Shown: positions 26,038 through 35,156 of the stretch, one piece after another
Layout: each line of letters opens with the position of its first letter
Position numbering within the stretch: position 1 is the first letter of the stretch
From: ZC4RG20 sp963782445
GTDB lineage: Bacteria > Pseudomonadota > Gammaproteobacteria > Steroidobacterales > Rariloculaceae
DNA length: 64,000 nucleotides
Reading direction: 5' to 3'
Assembly (NCBI GenBank): GCA_963782445.1
Contig: CAWAJM010000001.1
Span: 62,001 to 126,000, forward strand
Translations under genes and position numbers: made by a program
Notes under the pieces: model-generated
The model's input: only the letters and a program-made list of their open reading frames with translations
What the model was told of the DNA's origin: nothing
Databases searched by the model: none

Positions 26038-28302
26038 ATGGCGAATCCGGAAGCAGGCGGCGTGCAGCTGCAGGTTGCCAACGCGCGCGCGCAGGATGCC
26101 GGCCGCGGCATCGCGCGCATCGACCGGCGCATCATGGACGAAGTCGGGGTCCACGAGGGGGATTCGCTCGAGATCATTGGCCACCGTCACACGACGGCGA
26201 TCGCCGTCCGTCACTCTCCCGAGGACGAGGGGTTGCGGCTGATTCGCCTGGACGGCCTGCAGCGCGCGAACGCCGGCATCGGCAGCGGCGACCACGTGGA
26301 GGTTCGTCCGGCCGATGCGAAACCCGCCGCCCGCGTCGTCATGGCACCCGCGCAGAAGAACGTCCGCCTGCAGGGGCCGGGCGAGGCGCTGCGCCGCTCG
26401 TTTCACCGGCGTCCGCTCATCGCCGGGGACGTCGTCTCAACGTCCATCTATCAGCGCGGCGCCGATCCCCGGATTCCCGAGGCAGTGCGCGAGATGCTGA
26501 ACCTGCCGGCCTACGGGCTGCAGGAGATCCGGCTCGTCGTCGTTTCGACCTCGCCGAAGGGCATCGTGCAGGTGACGGCGGACACGGAAGTCGAGCTGCG
26601 GCCTCAATACGAGGAGCCGAGAGAGGCTCGCCGCGCCGACGTCACGTACGACGATATCGGCGGCCTCGGCGGCACGATCGACCATATCCGCGAGATGATC
26701 GAGCTCCCCTTGCGTCATCCGGAGCTGTTCCAGCGGCTCGGCATCGATCCGCCGAAGGGCGTGCTGCTGCACGGGCCGCCCGGGACGGGAAAAACGCTGC
26801 TGGCGCGCGCCGTGGCCAATGAGGCCGAGGCCTCGTTTCACCACATTGCCGGTCCGGAGATCATGGGCAGCCGCTTCGGCGAGTCCGAGCAGCGACTGCG
26901 CGACGTCTTTGAGGAGGCCCAGCGCGAGGCGCCTGCGATCGTGTTCATCGACGAGCTCGACTCGATCGCGCCGAAGCGCGCGGATGTTTCGAGCGAGGCC
27001 GAGCGCCGCGTCGTCGCCCAGCTGCTCACGCTCATGGACGGGCTCGACCCGCGCCAGAATCTCATGGTCATCGGTGCGACGAACCGCGTCGACGTCATTG
27101 ACGAGGCCCTGCGCCGCCCTGGGCGCTTCGACCGGGAGATAGTCATCGGCGTGCCGGACCAGGAAGGCCGGCTCGAGATCCTCGGCATCCATACGCGCGC
27201 CATGCCGCTCGGCGAGGACGTCGAGCTCGACGAGTTGGCACGGATCACATACGGTTTCGTCGGCGCGGATCTTTCGGCGCTGACGCGCGAGGCGGCCATG
27301 GACGCGGTCCGCCGCATTCTGCCCGACATCAACTTCAAGGAAGGCATTCCGGCCGAGGTGCTCGAGGGCCTGCAGGTTACGGCCGTCGACTTCCGCAACG
27401 CGCTGAAGCGCGTTCAGCCTTCGGCTCTGCGCGAGATCATGATCCAGATCCCGAACGTGACGTGGAGCGATATCGGCGGCCTCGAGGACGCGCAGGGCCG
27501 CATGCGCGAGGGCATCGAGCTGCCTCTGAGGCACCCGGAAGCCTTCCGGCGCGTAGGCATCAAACCTGCCAAAGGCTTTCTGCTCTTCGGGCCGCCGGGC
27601 ACCGGCAAGACGCTGCTCGCCAAGGCCGTCGCGCGCGAGTCGGAGGCGAACTTCGTCGCGACGAAGTCATCGGATCTGCTTTCGAAGTGGTACGGGGAGT
27701 CGGAGCAGCAGGTCTCGCGCCTGTTCCAACGTGCGCGTCAGGTCGCACCGACCGTGATCTTCATCGGCGAGATCGATTCGCTCGTTCCGCAGCGCGGCGG
27801 CGGCCTCGGCGAGCCGGCCGTGACCGAGCGTGTCGTCAATACGATCCTCTCGGAGATGGACGGGCTCGAGGAGCTGCAGGGCGTGGTCGTCATCGGCGCG
27901 ACGAATCGGCCCAATCTCGTCGATCCGGCGCTGCTGCGCCCAGGTCGGTTCGACGAGCTCATCTTCGTGGGCGTGCCGGATCAAGGCGGCCGCAGGCACA
28001 TCCTCGACATCCAGACCAAGGACATGCCCCTGGCCGGCGACGTCGACCTCGATGCCATGGCGGCCCGGACGCAACGGTATACGGGTGCCGATCTGGCCGA
28101 TCTCGTGCGTCGCGCCGGTCTAATCGCGCTGCGTCAGTGCCTGACGGCAAACACGGTTGCGGCTGAGCACTTCGAGCAGGCCCTCGAAGAGACGCGCGCC
28201 TCCGTGACCCCGGAAATGGAGCAGGAATACGCGCAGATGCTGAACACGCTGAAGCAGGAGGGGCCGCGCCGACAGCCGATCGGCTTCATTCGCGAACGGT
28301 AA
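26038..28302 (+). CDS. CDC48/VCP-type double AAA+ ATPase with an altered second Walker B
   Basis: 754 residues from the ATG after AGAGG. An N-terminal CDC48 N-domain (double-psi barrel, about 8-90, then a CDC48_2-like part) precedes two AAA modules. D1 has GPPGTGKT at 246-253 and FIDELDS with Asp305/Glu306; D2 has GPPGTGKT at 518-525 and FIGEIDS, where Gly577 replaces the Walker B Asp while Glu578 is kept. Both have the RPGRFD arginine-finger region. The family unfolds or extracts proteins using ATP and is typical of archaea and eukaryotes; bacterial copies occur sporadically. The Gly change could impair D2 hydrolysis. It is flanked by a convergent gene past a nested inverted repeat. Confidence 0.95.
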   Translation: MANPEAGGVQLQVANARAQDAGRGIARIDRRIMDEVGVHEGDSLEIIGHRHTTAIAVRHSPEDEGLRLIRLDGLQRANAGIGSGDHVEVRPADAKPAARVVMAPAQKNVRLQGPGEALRRSFHRRPLIAGDVVSTSIYQRGADPRIPEAVREMLNLPAYGLQEIRLVVVSTSPKGIVQVTADTEVELRPQYEEPREARRADVTYDDIGGLGGTIDHIREMIELPLRHPELFQRLGIDPPKGVLLHGPPGTGKTLLARAVANEAEASFHHIAGPEIMGSRFGESEQRLRDVFEEAQREAPAIVFIDELDSIAPKRADVSSEAERRVVAQLLTLMDGLDPRQNLMVIGATNRVDVIDEALRRPGRFDREIVIGVPDQEGRLEILGIHTRAMPLGEDVELDELARITYGFVGADLSALTREAAMDAVRRILPDINFKEGIPAEVLEGLQVTAVDFRNALKRVQPSALREIMIQIPNVTWSDIGGLEDAQGRMREGIELPLRHPEAFRRVGIKPAKGFLLFGPPGTGKTLLAKAVARESEANFVATKSSDLLSKWYGESEQQVSRLFQRARQVAPTVIFIGEIDSLVPQRGGGLGEPAVTERVVNTILSEMDGLEELQGVVVIGATNRPNLVDPALLRPGRFDELIFVGVPDQGGRRHILDIQTKDMPLAGDVDLDAMAARTQRYTGADLADLVRRAGLIALRQCLTANTVAAEHFEQALEETRASVTPEMEQEYAQMLNTLKQEGPRRQPIGFIRER

Positions 28303-28363
28303 ACCGCTCCGACGCGCCTCTCGATGCGCAGGCCGTCACGCGCGCGGTGCCGGTCGTCGCGCT

Positions 28364-28426
28364 GCTTTCGGTCGGCGCGAGGCTGCTCGAGCCGCCGTTC
28401 GCGGGCGGCCCCGGCCGACCGAAAGC
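28364..28426. terminator. Nested inverted repeat between convergent genes
   Basis: A perfect 13-bp outer stem (GCTTTCGGTCGGC at 28364-28376, GCCGACCGAAAGC at 28414-28426) encloses 37 nt, in which GCCGCC (28391-28396) and GGCGGC (28404-28409) form an inner stem. It lies 62 bp after the ATPase gene and 14 bp from the end of the convergent amidohydrolase gene. It is probably a bidirectional terminator or RNA structure. Confidence 0.55.
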
Positions 28427-28439
28427 GGGCGCGCCGCCG

Positions 28440-29723
28440 TTATCGGGCCGAGAGCTCGCCGCGCGGCGGTGACTCCGCGCGCTTGTCGACGACGACACGG
28501 CCGCCCTTGAGCACCATGCGGACGTTGAGCATGTTCCAGAAGCCGTCCATGGGATTGCCGCGGACGAGCACGATGTCCGCGAGCTTGCCGTTCTCGAGCG
28601 TGCCGAGCTCATCGCCCATGTTGATGTAAGCGGCCGTGTTCGGGCCCATGAGCTTGACGATGTCCTGCATCGAGAACATGACCTTGTAGGACTGCAGCTC
28701 GTGCTCGAGGCCGGCCAGCGGCGCATACTGCGTGTCCGTGCAATAGCCGAGCGGGACGCCGCGGTCCCAAACGGTGCGCGCGTTGACCATCGCGTAGCCG
28801 GCCTCTGTGCCCATCGCGTTGCCGTTCGCGTCCCGGTTCGCGCCGTCGATCGAATCGGGCCACGGCTTGCCGTTCCGGAAGCGCGGCTCGTCGTCGTTCG
28901 CGAATACGCCGAAGATGGGTGCCCCGAACCCGACCGTGCCCAGGATCAGCGTGTGCGTCGCCGCCAGCTTCTCGGCAGCCTCGCGGCTGACCCAATCTTT
29001 GTTCGGCAGATGCACGAGGCGCCGCACGCCGGCGTCGACGGCCGCGACCATGGCGGGCGTACTGACGGCGTGCACCTGGACCGTGACGCCGACCTTCTTC
29101 GCTTCGTCGACGACGGCTTTGAGCACCTCGATCTCGTGATCGCTCGGGCCGGGGACGGGCGTCAGCGCGATCTCGCCCGTCCACTTGATGCCCATGGACG
29201 CGAGGTCGCGGACGCGCTGCCGTGCGGCTTCGGGTGTGATGTCGCCGATGCCGATGCGCGGGCCGCCCGGCTTGAAGGCGGGCACGCGGCCCGACGGAAT
29301 GATGCGCGGGCCGTTGATGAGCCCGCGCTCGATGTGGTCGCGAAGCGTGATGTTGCCTTCGGCCGGACCGCCGCCCGAGAGGATCGTCGTGTATCCGGCC
29401 TCGAGCAGCGCCTGCATCTGCTCCTTCTCGTCGGGCCCCGTATTGATGTGCTTGTGCGCGTCGATGAAGCCCGGCATTGCCGTCATGCCGTGCGCGTCGA
29501 TCTTGAGCATGCCGCGCGGCTCCTCGTCGCCGGCCGTCACGGCGACGATCCTGCCGTTGCGTACGACGATCGTCCCGGAGTCGATGACGCTGCCGTTACC
29601 GACGATGATGCGGGCGTGGGTGATCGCGACGTTTTGCCCCAAGGCCCGCTGGGCCAGGCCGAGGCCGGCCGCCTGCAGGACCACGAGGCTTACGAGCAGC
29701 CCGCGAATTTTCGTTGTTCTCAT
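28440..29723 (-). CDS. Periplasmic amidohydrolase-family protein
   Basis: 427 residues with a signal peptide (LLVSLVVLQAAGLGLAQRALGQN). The metal-dependent hydrolase layout is seen: an N-terminal beta part (ITHARIIVGNGSVIDSGTIVVRNGRIVAV), the metal motif GFIDAHKH, a Lys in IKWTGEIALT, His in VQVHAVS and RLVHLP, the metal Asp in YCTDTQYAP, and the C-terminal beta part (GTLENGKLADIVLVRGNP). Imidazolonepropionase-like members act on amides, dipeptides or lactones; the substrate is unknown. Its promoter faces the Cys-cluster gene. Confidence 0.85.
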   Translation of the reverse strand: MRTTKIRGLLVSLVVLQAAGLGLAQRALGQNVAITHARIIVGNGSVIDSGTIVVRNGRIVAVTAGDEEPRGMLKIDAHGMTAMPGFIDAHKHINTGPDEKEQMQALLEAGYTTILSGGGPAEGNITLRDHIERGLINGPRIIPSGRVPAFKPGGPRIGIGDITPEAARQRVRDLASMGIKWTGEIALTPVPGPSDHEIEVLKAVVDEAKKVGVTVQVHAVSTPAMVAAVDAGVRRLVHLPNKDWVSREAAEKLAATHTLILGTVGFGAPIFGVFANDDEPRFRNGKPWPDSIDGANRDANGNAMGTEAGYAMVNARTVWDRGVPLGYCTDTQYAPLAGLEHELQSYKVMFSMQDIVKLMGPNTAAYINMGDELGTLENGKLADIVLVRGNPMDGFWNMLNVRMVLKGGRVVVDKRAESPPRGELSAR

Positions 29724-29875
29724 CAGCTTTCGCTCCCCCGAACGTTTCTGGATTGCGCGCCCCGGGGTCCCCGGACTCTCCCGCGCGCCTGGTCAGGAGC
29801 AGGCCATAGAATTCGGCAAGACGCAAGCTCGCCGAGGCCCGTTGCCGGGCTTCCGGCACGGCTCTATAGTCGGGT

Positions 29876-30529
29876 ATGAGCCGTACGGTTTCGGAATCCC
29901 CGCCGCCATTGCCCGCGTCCTCGGCCCACGCGGCCTCAGGGCTGCCGCCGGCGCTGCGGGCGGATTGCGCGCGCTGCGCAGGGCTGTGCTGCGTGTTGCC
30001 CGCGTTCTACGCCGTACAGGGGTTCGGCTTCGACAAGCCCGCCCACACGGCCTGCCGGCATCTGACGCGCGAGCGCCGCTGCGCCATTCACCCCGACCTC
30101 GCCGCGCGCGGCTTCGCGGGCTGCATGAGCTTCGACTGCTTCGGAGCCGGGCAACGGGTCACGCAGGCCCTGTTGGCCGGGGGGGACTGGCCGGCGTCCG
30201 CGGCCGCCGCCGACGAGCTGGCCCGAGCCTACGACGCCTGCTTGGCACTGCATCGGCTCATGGCCCTGCTCGTGACCGCACAGACCGCGTCCCGCTTCGC
30301 GCTCGACGACCGAATCCGCGCGCAGCTCGCGCGCCTGGACGCGCTGTGCGGGTCGGCTGCCGCCCTCGCGGGCGAGCTCGACCTGCCCGCGCTCGAGAAG
30401 GAGACACTCGCGCTCGCCCGGGAAGCGCTACGGCTTGGCCGGGCTCGGCCGGAGCAGGGCGCCGAGACCGAGGCGCCCGGGCTCAGTTCAGCGCGAACAC
30501 GTGCAGCACGCGCTGGTTGCCGATCTTGA
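29876..30529 (+). CDS. Cysteine-cluster protein (YkgJ-like), function unknown
   Basis: 217 residues. Eight cysteines cluster in residues 31-88: C31xxC34xxxC38C39, then Cys60, Cys69, Cys83 and Cys88, in DCARCAGLCCVLP, TACRHL, RRCAIH and GCMSFDCFGAG. CxxC...CC is the signature of the YkgJ family, thought to bind zinc or an Fe-S cluster. The rest is helical and rich in Ala/Leu. The 3' end overlaps the convergent PQQ dehydrogenase gene by 47 bp. No membrane segment is seen. Confidence 0.7.
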   Translation: MSRTVSESPPPLPASSAHAASGLPPALRADCARCAGLCCVLPAFYAVQGFGFDKPAHTACRHLTRERRCAIHPDLAARGFAGCMSFDCFGAGQRVTQALLAGGDWPASAAAADELARAYDACLALHRLMALLVTAQTASRFALDDRIRAQLARLDALCGSAAALAGELDLPALEKETLALAREALRLGRARPEQGAETEAPGLSSARTRAARAGCRS

Positions 30530-32249
30530 TCTCCGGTGTCATGCGCCCGAGGCCCATGGCTTCGGGCGACGGTCCCGTGGCCACGGCCACGAACTGCCGC
30601 CCGCCTGCGGCATAGGTAATCGGAATGCCCGAGACGGCGGCACCCAGCTTGGTCTTCCACAGCACCTCGCCCGTATTCGCATCGAGGGCGCGGAAGCCGC
30701 CCGCCGCATCCCCGTTGAACACGAGGCCGCCACCCGTGGCGACGATCGCCATGGTTCCCGGCCGCTGACGGTAGGTCCACGCCGTCTTACCCGTCGAGAC
30801 CGAGATCGCGCGCACCTGGCCGACCTGCGTCTGGCCCGGCTCCAGATGCGCCGTGTAGTTGATGCGCATTCCGAGCTGGCCCTTCCCGGTCTTGGGGCCC
30901 GCGCTCGTGACGGTCGAGCAGAGGTTCTCGAGCGGCATATACATGAGCCCGGTTGCGGGACTGTAGGCCCCCGGCGGCCAGTTCTTGCCGCCCGTGAAGG
31001 CCGGACAGACCGCGAGCGCCTGATCGGGCCCCGTGAAGATGGTGGCCGGATTCATGTGCACCTTGCCCGTGGCGCCGTCGATCGAAACGACGACGTTCTG
31101 TTTGACGGTCGGCTCGGCCCAGAGGAACTCGCCCGTGCGCCGGTCGAGCGTGTAGACGATGCCGGTCTTGCCCGGAATGCCCGTCACCACGTCGCGCCGC
31201 TCGCCGGGCTTCACGTTCGGGTTGATCCAGGGGACCTGCTTGGGATCGGGCGCGACGACGGCGTCCACGAGGATGCGGTCGAACGTGTGGTCGAAGTCCC
31301 ACTCGTCGACGATGTGCTGGTAGTGCCAGACGATCTTCCCCGTGTCCGCGTCGAGGGCGAGCGTCGAGTTGTGGTAGAGATAGGCCTTGTCGGCGCCGGC
31401 TAGCAGATACTTCGGCGTCGGGCCCGTGACCGAGGTGCCGATGTATACGAGGTTAAGTTTCGGATCGTAGCTTGCCGGCATCCACGTGCCGACCTGGTTG
31501 CGTTTCTCCCAGGGCACGCCGCCCCAGGTCGCGTTCGCCGGCGTTCCCGGCTTCGCGATGGTCCACGTGCGCCAGAGCTCCTTGCCCGTGCGCGCGTCGT
31601 TGGCCACGATCACGCAGCCCATGGGCCCCGCGTCGGGTGCGCAGGCCCGGCCCGAAATGACCTTTCCGCCGGCGATGATGGGCCCGCCCGAGGTGTTCGC
31701 CGGGCCCGTGATCTTGACCTCCCAGGCCTGTTTCCCCGTGCGGGCGTCGACGGCGAACAAGTAGCCGTCCGCGGAGGTCGAGATGAGCAGATCGCCGTAG
31801 ATCGCGATGTTGCGCTTGATCGCGCCCGGCGAGGCGCCCTGCGGATATTTACGGGCGAAGGACCAAAGCGGTTTCCCGCTCGCTGCATCGAACGCGACGA
31901 TCTTGTCGGCGGGCAGCGGAACATACATGACGCCGTCGTGCACGAGCGGCGTCGTCTCCATCATGAAGCCCTGCAGCGGTGCCGACCACACCTCGTGCAG
32001 GTTTTTCACATTGTCCTTGTCGATCTCGCGAAGCGGGCTGTAGCCCCAGGCGTTCAAGGTGCGTCGGAAGGACAGCCAGTCCGCGGGCGGCGGGTGCTGC
32101 AGCATGGCGTCCGTGACGGGTCGGAACGTTTCCGAGGCCGTCGGGGCCGACTGCTGCGCCGGCGCCGTGCCCGCGACGGCCGCGCACGCTGCGAGCGTAG
32201 CCAGCAGCGGACGCCGTAGGGCCCGGGAGCAGGTGTTGCGTTGCTTCAT
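30483..32249 (-). CDS. PQQ-dependent periplasmic dehydrogenase (quinoprotein)
   Basis: 588 residues from the ATG at 32249, preceded by GAGGAGACG; it gives a signal peptide ending near AGTAPAQQ. Repeated beta-propeller strands with the tryptophan-docking pattern (DARTGKQAWE, DARTGKELWRTW, DADTGKIVWHYQ, STGKTAWTYRQRP, DANTGEVLWKTKLG) define the 8-bladed quinoprotein fold. The Asp in VDEWDFDH lies where the catalytic base is found. No C-terminal haem motif is present, so it needs an external cytochrome acceptor. The substrate (alcohol, polyol or other) cannot be read from sequence. It is divergent from the O-methyltransferase. Confidence 0.85.
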   Translation of the reverse strand: MKQRNTCSRALRRPLLATLAACAAVAGTAPAQQSAPTASETFRPVTDAMLQHPPPADWLSFRRTLNAWGYSPLREIDKDNVKNLHEVWSAPLQGFMMETTPLVHDGVMYVPLPADKIVAFDAASGKPLWSFARKYPQGASPGAIKRNIAIYGDLLISTSADGYLFAVDARTGKQAWEVKITGPANTSGGPIIAGGKVISGRACAPDAGPMGCVIVANDARTGKELWRTWTIAKPGTPANATWGGVPWEKRNQVGTWMPASYDPKLNLVYIGTSVTGPTPKYLLAGADKAYLYHNSTLALDADTGKIVWHYQHIVDEWDFDHTFDRILVDAVVAPDPKQVPWINPNVKPGERRDVVTGIPGKTGIVYTLDRRTGEFLWAEPTVKQNVVVSIDGATGKVHMNPATIFTGPDQALAVCPAFTGGKNWPPGAYSPATGLMYMPLENLCSTVTSAGPKTGKGQLGMRINYTAHLEPGQTQVGQVRAISVSTGKTAWTYRQRPGTMAIVATGGGLVFNGDAAGGFRALDANTGEVLWKTKLGAAVSGIPITYAAGGRQFVAVATGPSPEAMGLGRMTPEIKIGNQRVLHVFALN

Positions 32250-32421
32250 CGCGTCTCCTCGCGTCCGCCCGGCGCGCGCGCCGCACATGTTTCTAGCATA
32301 CACGCGTCATGCGGTGGGCCGGGCCGCGGTGCTTGCCCAGTCGGCAGCGGGGCCGGGACGGCTGCAGAGCACGCGGGGCGTCCGGTATCATCGGCGGCTA
32401 AAAGGTCTTAGAGTGCGGAAA

Positions 32422-33087
32422 ATGACGGGGCGAACCAAACTGCTGGCCGACGAGGTCTATGCATACCTGCTCGGCTGCTCTTCCCGAGAGCCCGAGGTGC
32501 TCGCGCGACTGCGGGAGGCGACGGCACCGCTGCCCCAGAGCATGATGCAGATCGGTCCGGATCAGGGCCAGCTCATGGCCTTCCTCGTCAAGCTCATCGA
32601 CGCGCGGCACTGCCTCGAGGTCGGAACCTTCACGGGCTACTCGGCGCTCGCGGTCGCCCTGGCCCTGCCCGCAGACGGGCGGCTGGTCACCTGCGACGTG
32701 AGTGCGGAGTGGACGGACATCGGCCGGCGCTACTGGCGCGAGGCGGGCGTCGATGGGCGCATCGATCTGCGCCTCGGTCCGGCCCTCGAGACGCTCGAGC
32801 GGCTGCTCGAAGAGGGCGAAGCGGACCGGTTCGATTTCGCGTTCATCGATGCGGACAAGCCCAATTATCCGGCCTACTACGAGCGGCTCCTGAGGCTGGT
32901 CAGACCGGGCGGGCTCATCGCCGTCGACAACACGCTTGCTCTCTCCGGCGCGCCCATCGTGAACCAGTCGGAAACGAACGCAGCGGCCATGCGCGCGTTC
33001 AACGACTTCGTGCACGGCGACGAGCGCGTGGACCTGGCAATGCTGTCGGTCGGCGAGGGCCTCACCCTGCTGCGCAAGCGCCCGTGA
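32422..33087 (+). CDS. SAM-dependent O-methyltransferase, family 3 (caffeoyl-CoA OMT-like)
   Basis: 221 residues from the ATG at 32422 (MTGRTKLLADEVYAY). The SAM-binding motif LEVGTFTGYSALAVALALP, metal-binding FAFIDADKPNYPAYYERLL and VDNTL are typical of class I Mg-dependent O-methyltransferases that act on catechols or caffeoyl-CoA. The length of about 220 residues fits. It precedes two alpha/beta hydrolases on the same strand. The substrate is inferred to be a dihydroxyaromatic compound. Confidence 0.88.
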   Translation: MTGRTKLLADEVYAYLLGCSSREPEVLARLREATAPLPQSMMQIGPDQGQLMAFLVKLIDARHCLEVGTFTGYSALAVALALPADGRLVTCDVSAEWTDIGRRYWREAGVDGRIDLRLGPALETLERLLEEGEADRFDFAFIDADKPNYPAYYERLLRLVRPGGLIAVDNTLALSGAPIVNQSETNAAAMRAFNDFVHGDERVDLAMLSVGEGLTLLRKRP

Positions 33088-33142
33088 CGCCCGGCCGCGC
33101 GCGGTATCGCACAGCCAGTCTCGCATCCAGCCGGAGTCGTTC

Positions 33143-34015
33143 GTGAGCACACCTATTTATAAGACAGGGCTCGGCGAGCACGCCGTGCGCTACCGCTACC
33201 TCCAGCTGCTCAAGCACTGGCCCGTACCGAGCGAGCGCCTGCGCGTGGCGACGCGCGAAGGGGAGACGCACGTCATCGCGAGCGGTCCCAAGGGGGCGCC
33301 GCCGCTCGTGCTGTTGCACGGCGCGAGCTTCAACTCCCTGAGCTGGATCGGGGACGTCGCCCTGTGGTCCGAGCGCTTTCGCGTCTATGCCGTCGACATC
33401 ATAGGGCAGGCCGGGCTCAGCGCACAGAAGAGGCCGCGCTATACTTCGCAAGCCTATACACTCTGGCTCGACGATGTGCTGAACGGCCTTTCCATCTCGG
33501 CCGCTTCCTTCGTGGGACTTTCGCTCGGCGGCTGGCTCGCGCTCGACTACGGCATCCGGCGGCCCCAGCGCTGCCGCAGCCTCGTGCTGCTGGCGCCGGC
33601 CGGGCTCGGCCGCGAAAAGATGAGCACGTTGAAGCTGCTGTTCGTCATTCTGCCGCTGCTCTCGATGGGGCGCTGGGGCCGCCGCAAGGCCATGGACATG
33701 ATCCTCGGGCCGCGCCAGACCGCCGGCGGCGGCGCGGCCGCGATTGAGGACTTCCTTTCGCTCATCGCCAAGCACTTCCGCCAGAACCGCGCGAAACCGA
33801 GGCATTTCGAGGATGCCGAGCTCGAGGGGCTCACCATGCCGATTCTGCTCATCGTCGGCGGGCAGGACGCGATGATCGACTCGGACGAGTCGAAAGCGAG
33901 GCTCGAGCGCACGGCCAAGGACGTGACCGTGCACTATCTGCCCGAGGTCGGTCATGCCGTCGTCGGCCAGTCTCGGCCCATATTCCAATTTCTGACCGGG
34001 AAACTGGGCGTTTGA
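33143..34015 (+). CDS. Alpha/beta hydrolase
   Basis: 290 residues from a GTG start 55 bp after the methyltransferase. The oxyanion/nucleophile motifs PLVLLHGASFNSLSW and SFVGLSLGGWLA (nucleophile Ser in GLSLGG) and the late Asp/His (GGQDAMID, EVGHAVV) make a complete catalytic triad. It lacks a signal peptide. It could hydrolyse an ester, amide or haloalkane; the substrate is unclear. Confidence 0.82.
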   Translation: MSTPIYKTGLGEHAVRYRYLQLLKHWPVPSERLRVATREGETHVIASGPKGAPPLVLLHGASFNSLSWIGDVALWSERFRVYAVDIIGQAGLSAQKRPRYTSQAYTLWLDDVLNGLSISAASFVGLSLGGWLALDYGIRRPQRCRSLVLLAPAGLGREKMSTLKLLFVILPLLSMGRWGRRKAMDMILGPRQTAGGGAAAIEDFLSLIAKHFRQNRAKPRHFEDAELEGLTMPILLIVGGQDAMIDSDESKARLERTAKDVTVHYLPEVGHAVVGQSRPIFQFLTGKLGV

Positions 34016-34103
34016 CGGGCCGCGTTCGGCCCGCGGGCCCGCGCGCGCAGCGCCGGGCGGTGATAGGCTCGGTCATGCGAGGAAGCCGCAAAAGGGGGGG
34101 CGC

Positions 34104-35039
34104 ATGCCGCTCGATCCGCAAGTCCGGCAAATGCTGGACGCGTTGAACGCGCAGGGGCTCGAGCCCCTCGAGACCTTATCCGTCGAGGCGGCGCGCGGCC
34201 GCTCGCAGGCCCTCGTCGATCCGGCGGCGTTTCCGGCCTATGAAGGCCGCATCGAGGATCGGGTCCTGCCGGGCCCGGGCGGCGAGCTGCCCGTGCGCAT
34301 CTATCGGCCGGCGGGGCCGGGCCCGTTCCCGATCGTCATGTACTTTCACGGCGGCGGCTTCGTGCTCGGCAACCTCGATACGGCTGAGACCGTCTGCCGC
34401 GCGCTGTCCACGGGGTCCCGGAGCGTCGTGGTTTCCGTCGACTACCGGCTGGCGCCGGAGCACAAGTTCCCCGCCGCCGTCGAAGATTGCCTCGCGGCCA
34501 CGCGTTGGGCGGCCGAGCACGCCGAGGCCATCGGCGGCGACCCTGCCCGGCTCGCGGTCTCGGGGGACAGCGCCGGCGGCAACCTCGCGGCCGTCGTCGC
34601 CCTGCGCTGCCGGGACGAGGGCGGGCCGCCGCTGCGCGGGCAGCTTTTGATCTACCCGATCACCGATCATTACTCGGCCGGCGCAGCGTCCTACGAGGCC
34701 AACGCGGACGGTTATTTCCTGACGAAGGCCGGCATGCGATGGTTCCTCGATCACTACCTGACGGGCGCCGAGGACGCCGTTCATCCGCACCTCGCGCCGC
34801 TGCGTTCGGAGGATCTGGGCGACCTCCCGCCCGCGTTCGTGATCACCGCCGAATACGATCCCTTGCGCGACGAGGGCGACCGCTATGCAGACCGTCTGCG
34901 CGCGGCAGGCGTGGATACGGTGCATCGGCCCTGCCCGGGCATGATTCACGGCTTCTTTGCCCGCATCGGAGTCATCGACTGCGCCGACGAGGTCGTCGGC
35001 GAATCCTGCGCCTGGCTCACGCGCGTCCTCGCGGACTGA
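34104..35039 (+). CDS. Hormone-sensitive lipase-type esterase
   Basis: 311 residues, the common length of this family. The HGGG oxyanion motif (MYFHGGGFVLG), the YRLAPEHKFPAAVED signature, the nucleophile GDSAGGN, Asp in AEYDPLRDEG and His in GMIHGF are all in place. It is a cytoplasmic carboxylesterase of family IV. A promoter or RBS (AAAAGGGGGG before the ATG) is strong. It lies on the same strand as the hydrolase upstream. Confidence 0.9.
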   Translation: MPLDPQVRQMLDALNAQGLEPLETLSVEAARGRSQALVDPAAFPAYEGRIEDRVLPGPGGELPVRIYRPAGPGPFPIVMYFHGGGFVLGNLDTAETVCRALSTGSRSVVVSVDYRLAPEHKFPAAVEDCLAATRWAAEHAEAIGGDPARLAVSGDSAGGNLAAVVALRCRDEGGPPLRGQLLIYPITDHYSAGAASYEANADGYFLTKAGMRWFLDHYLTGAEDAVHPHLAPLRSEDLGDLPPAFVITAEYDPLRDEGDRYADRLRAAGVDTVHRPCPGMIHGFFARIGVIDCADEVVGESCAWLTRVLAD

Positions 35040-35156
35040 CGAGGATCGGCGGGGCTCGGCAACGCGGACAGGCACGAAGAGCGCGCCGTGCCGGCGCCGC
35101 CGGATGCCGAAGCCCGCTGCCGAAAGCCCCGCAGCGCGGCCCCCGCAGCGCGGCCG

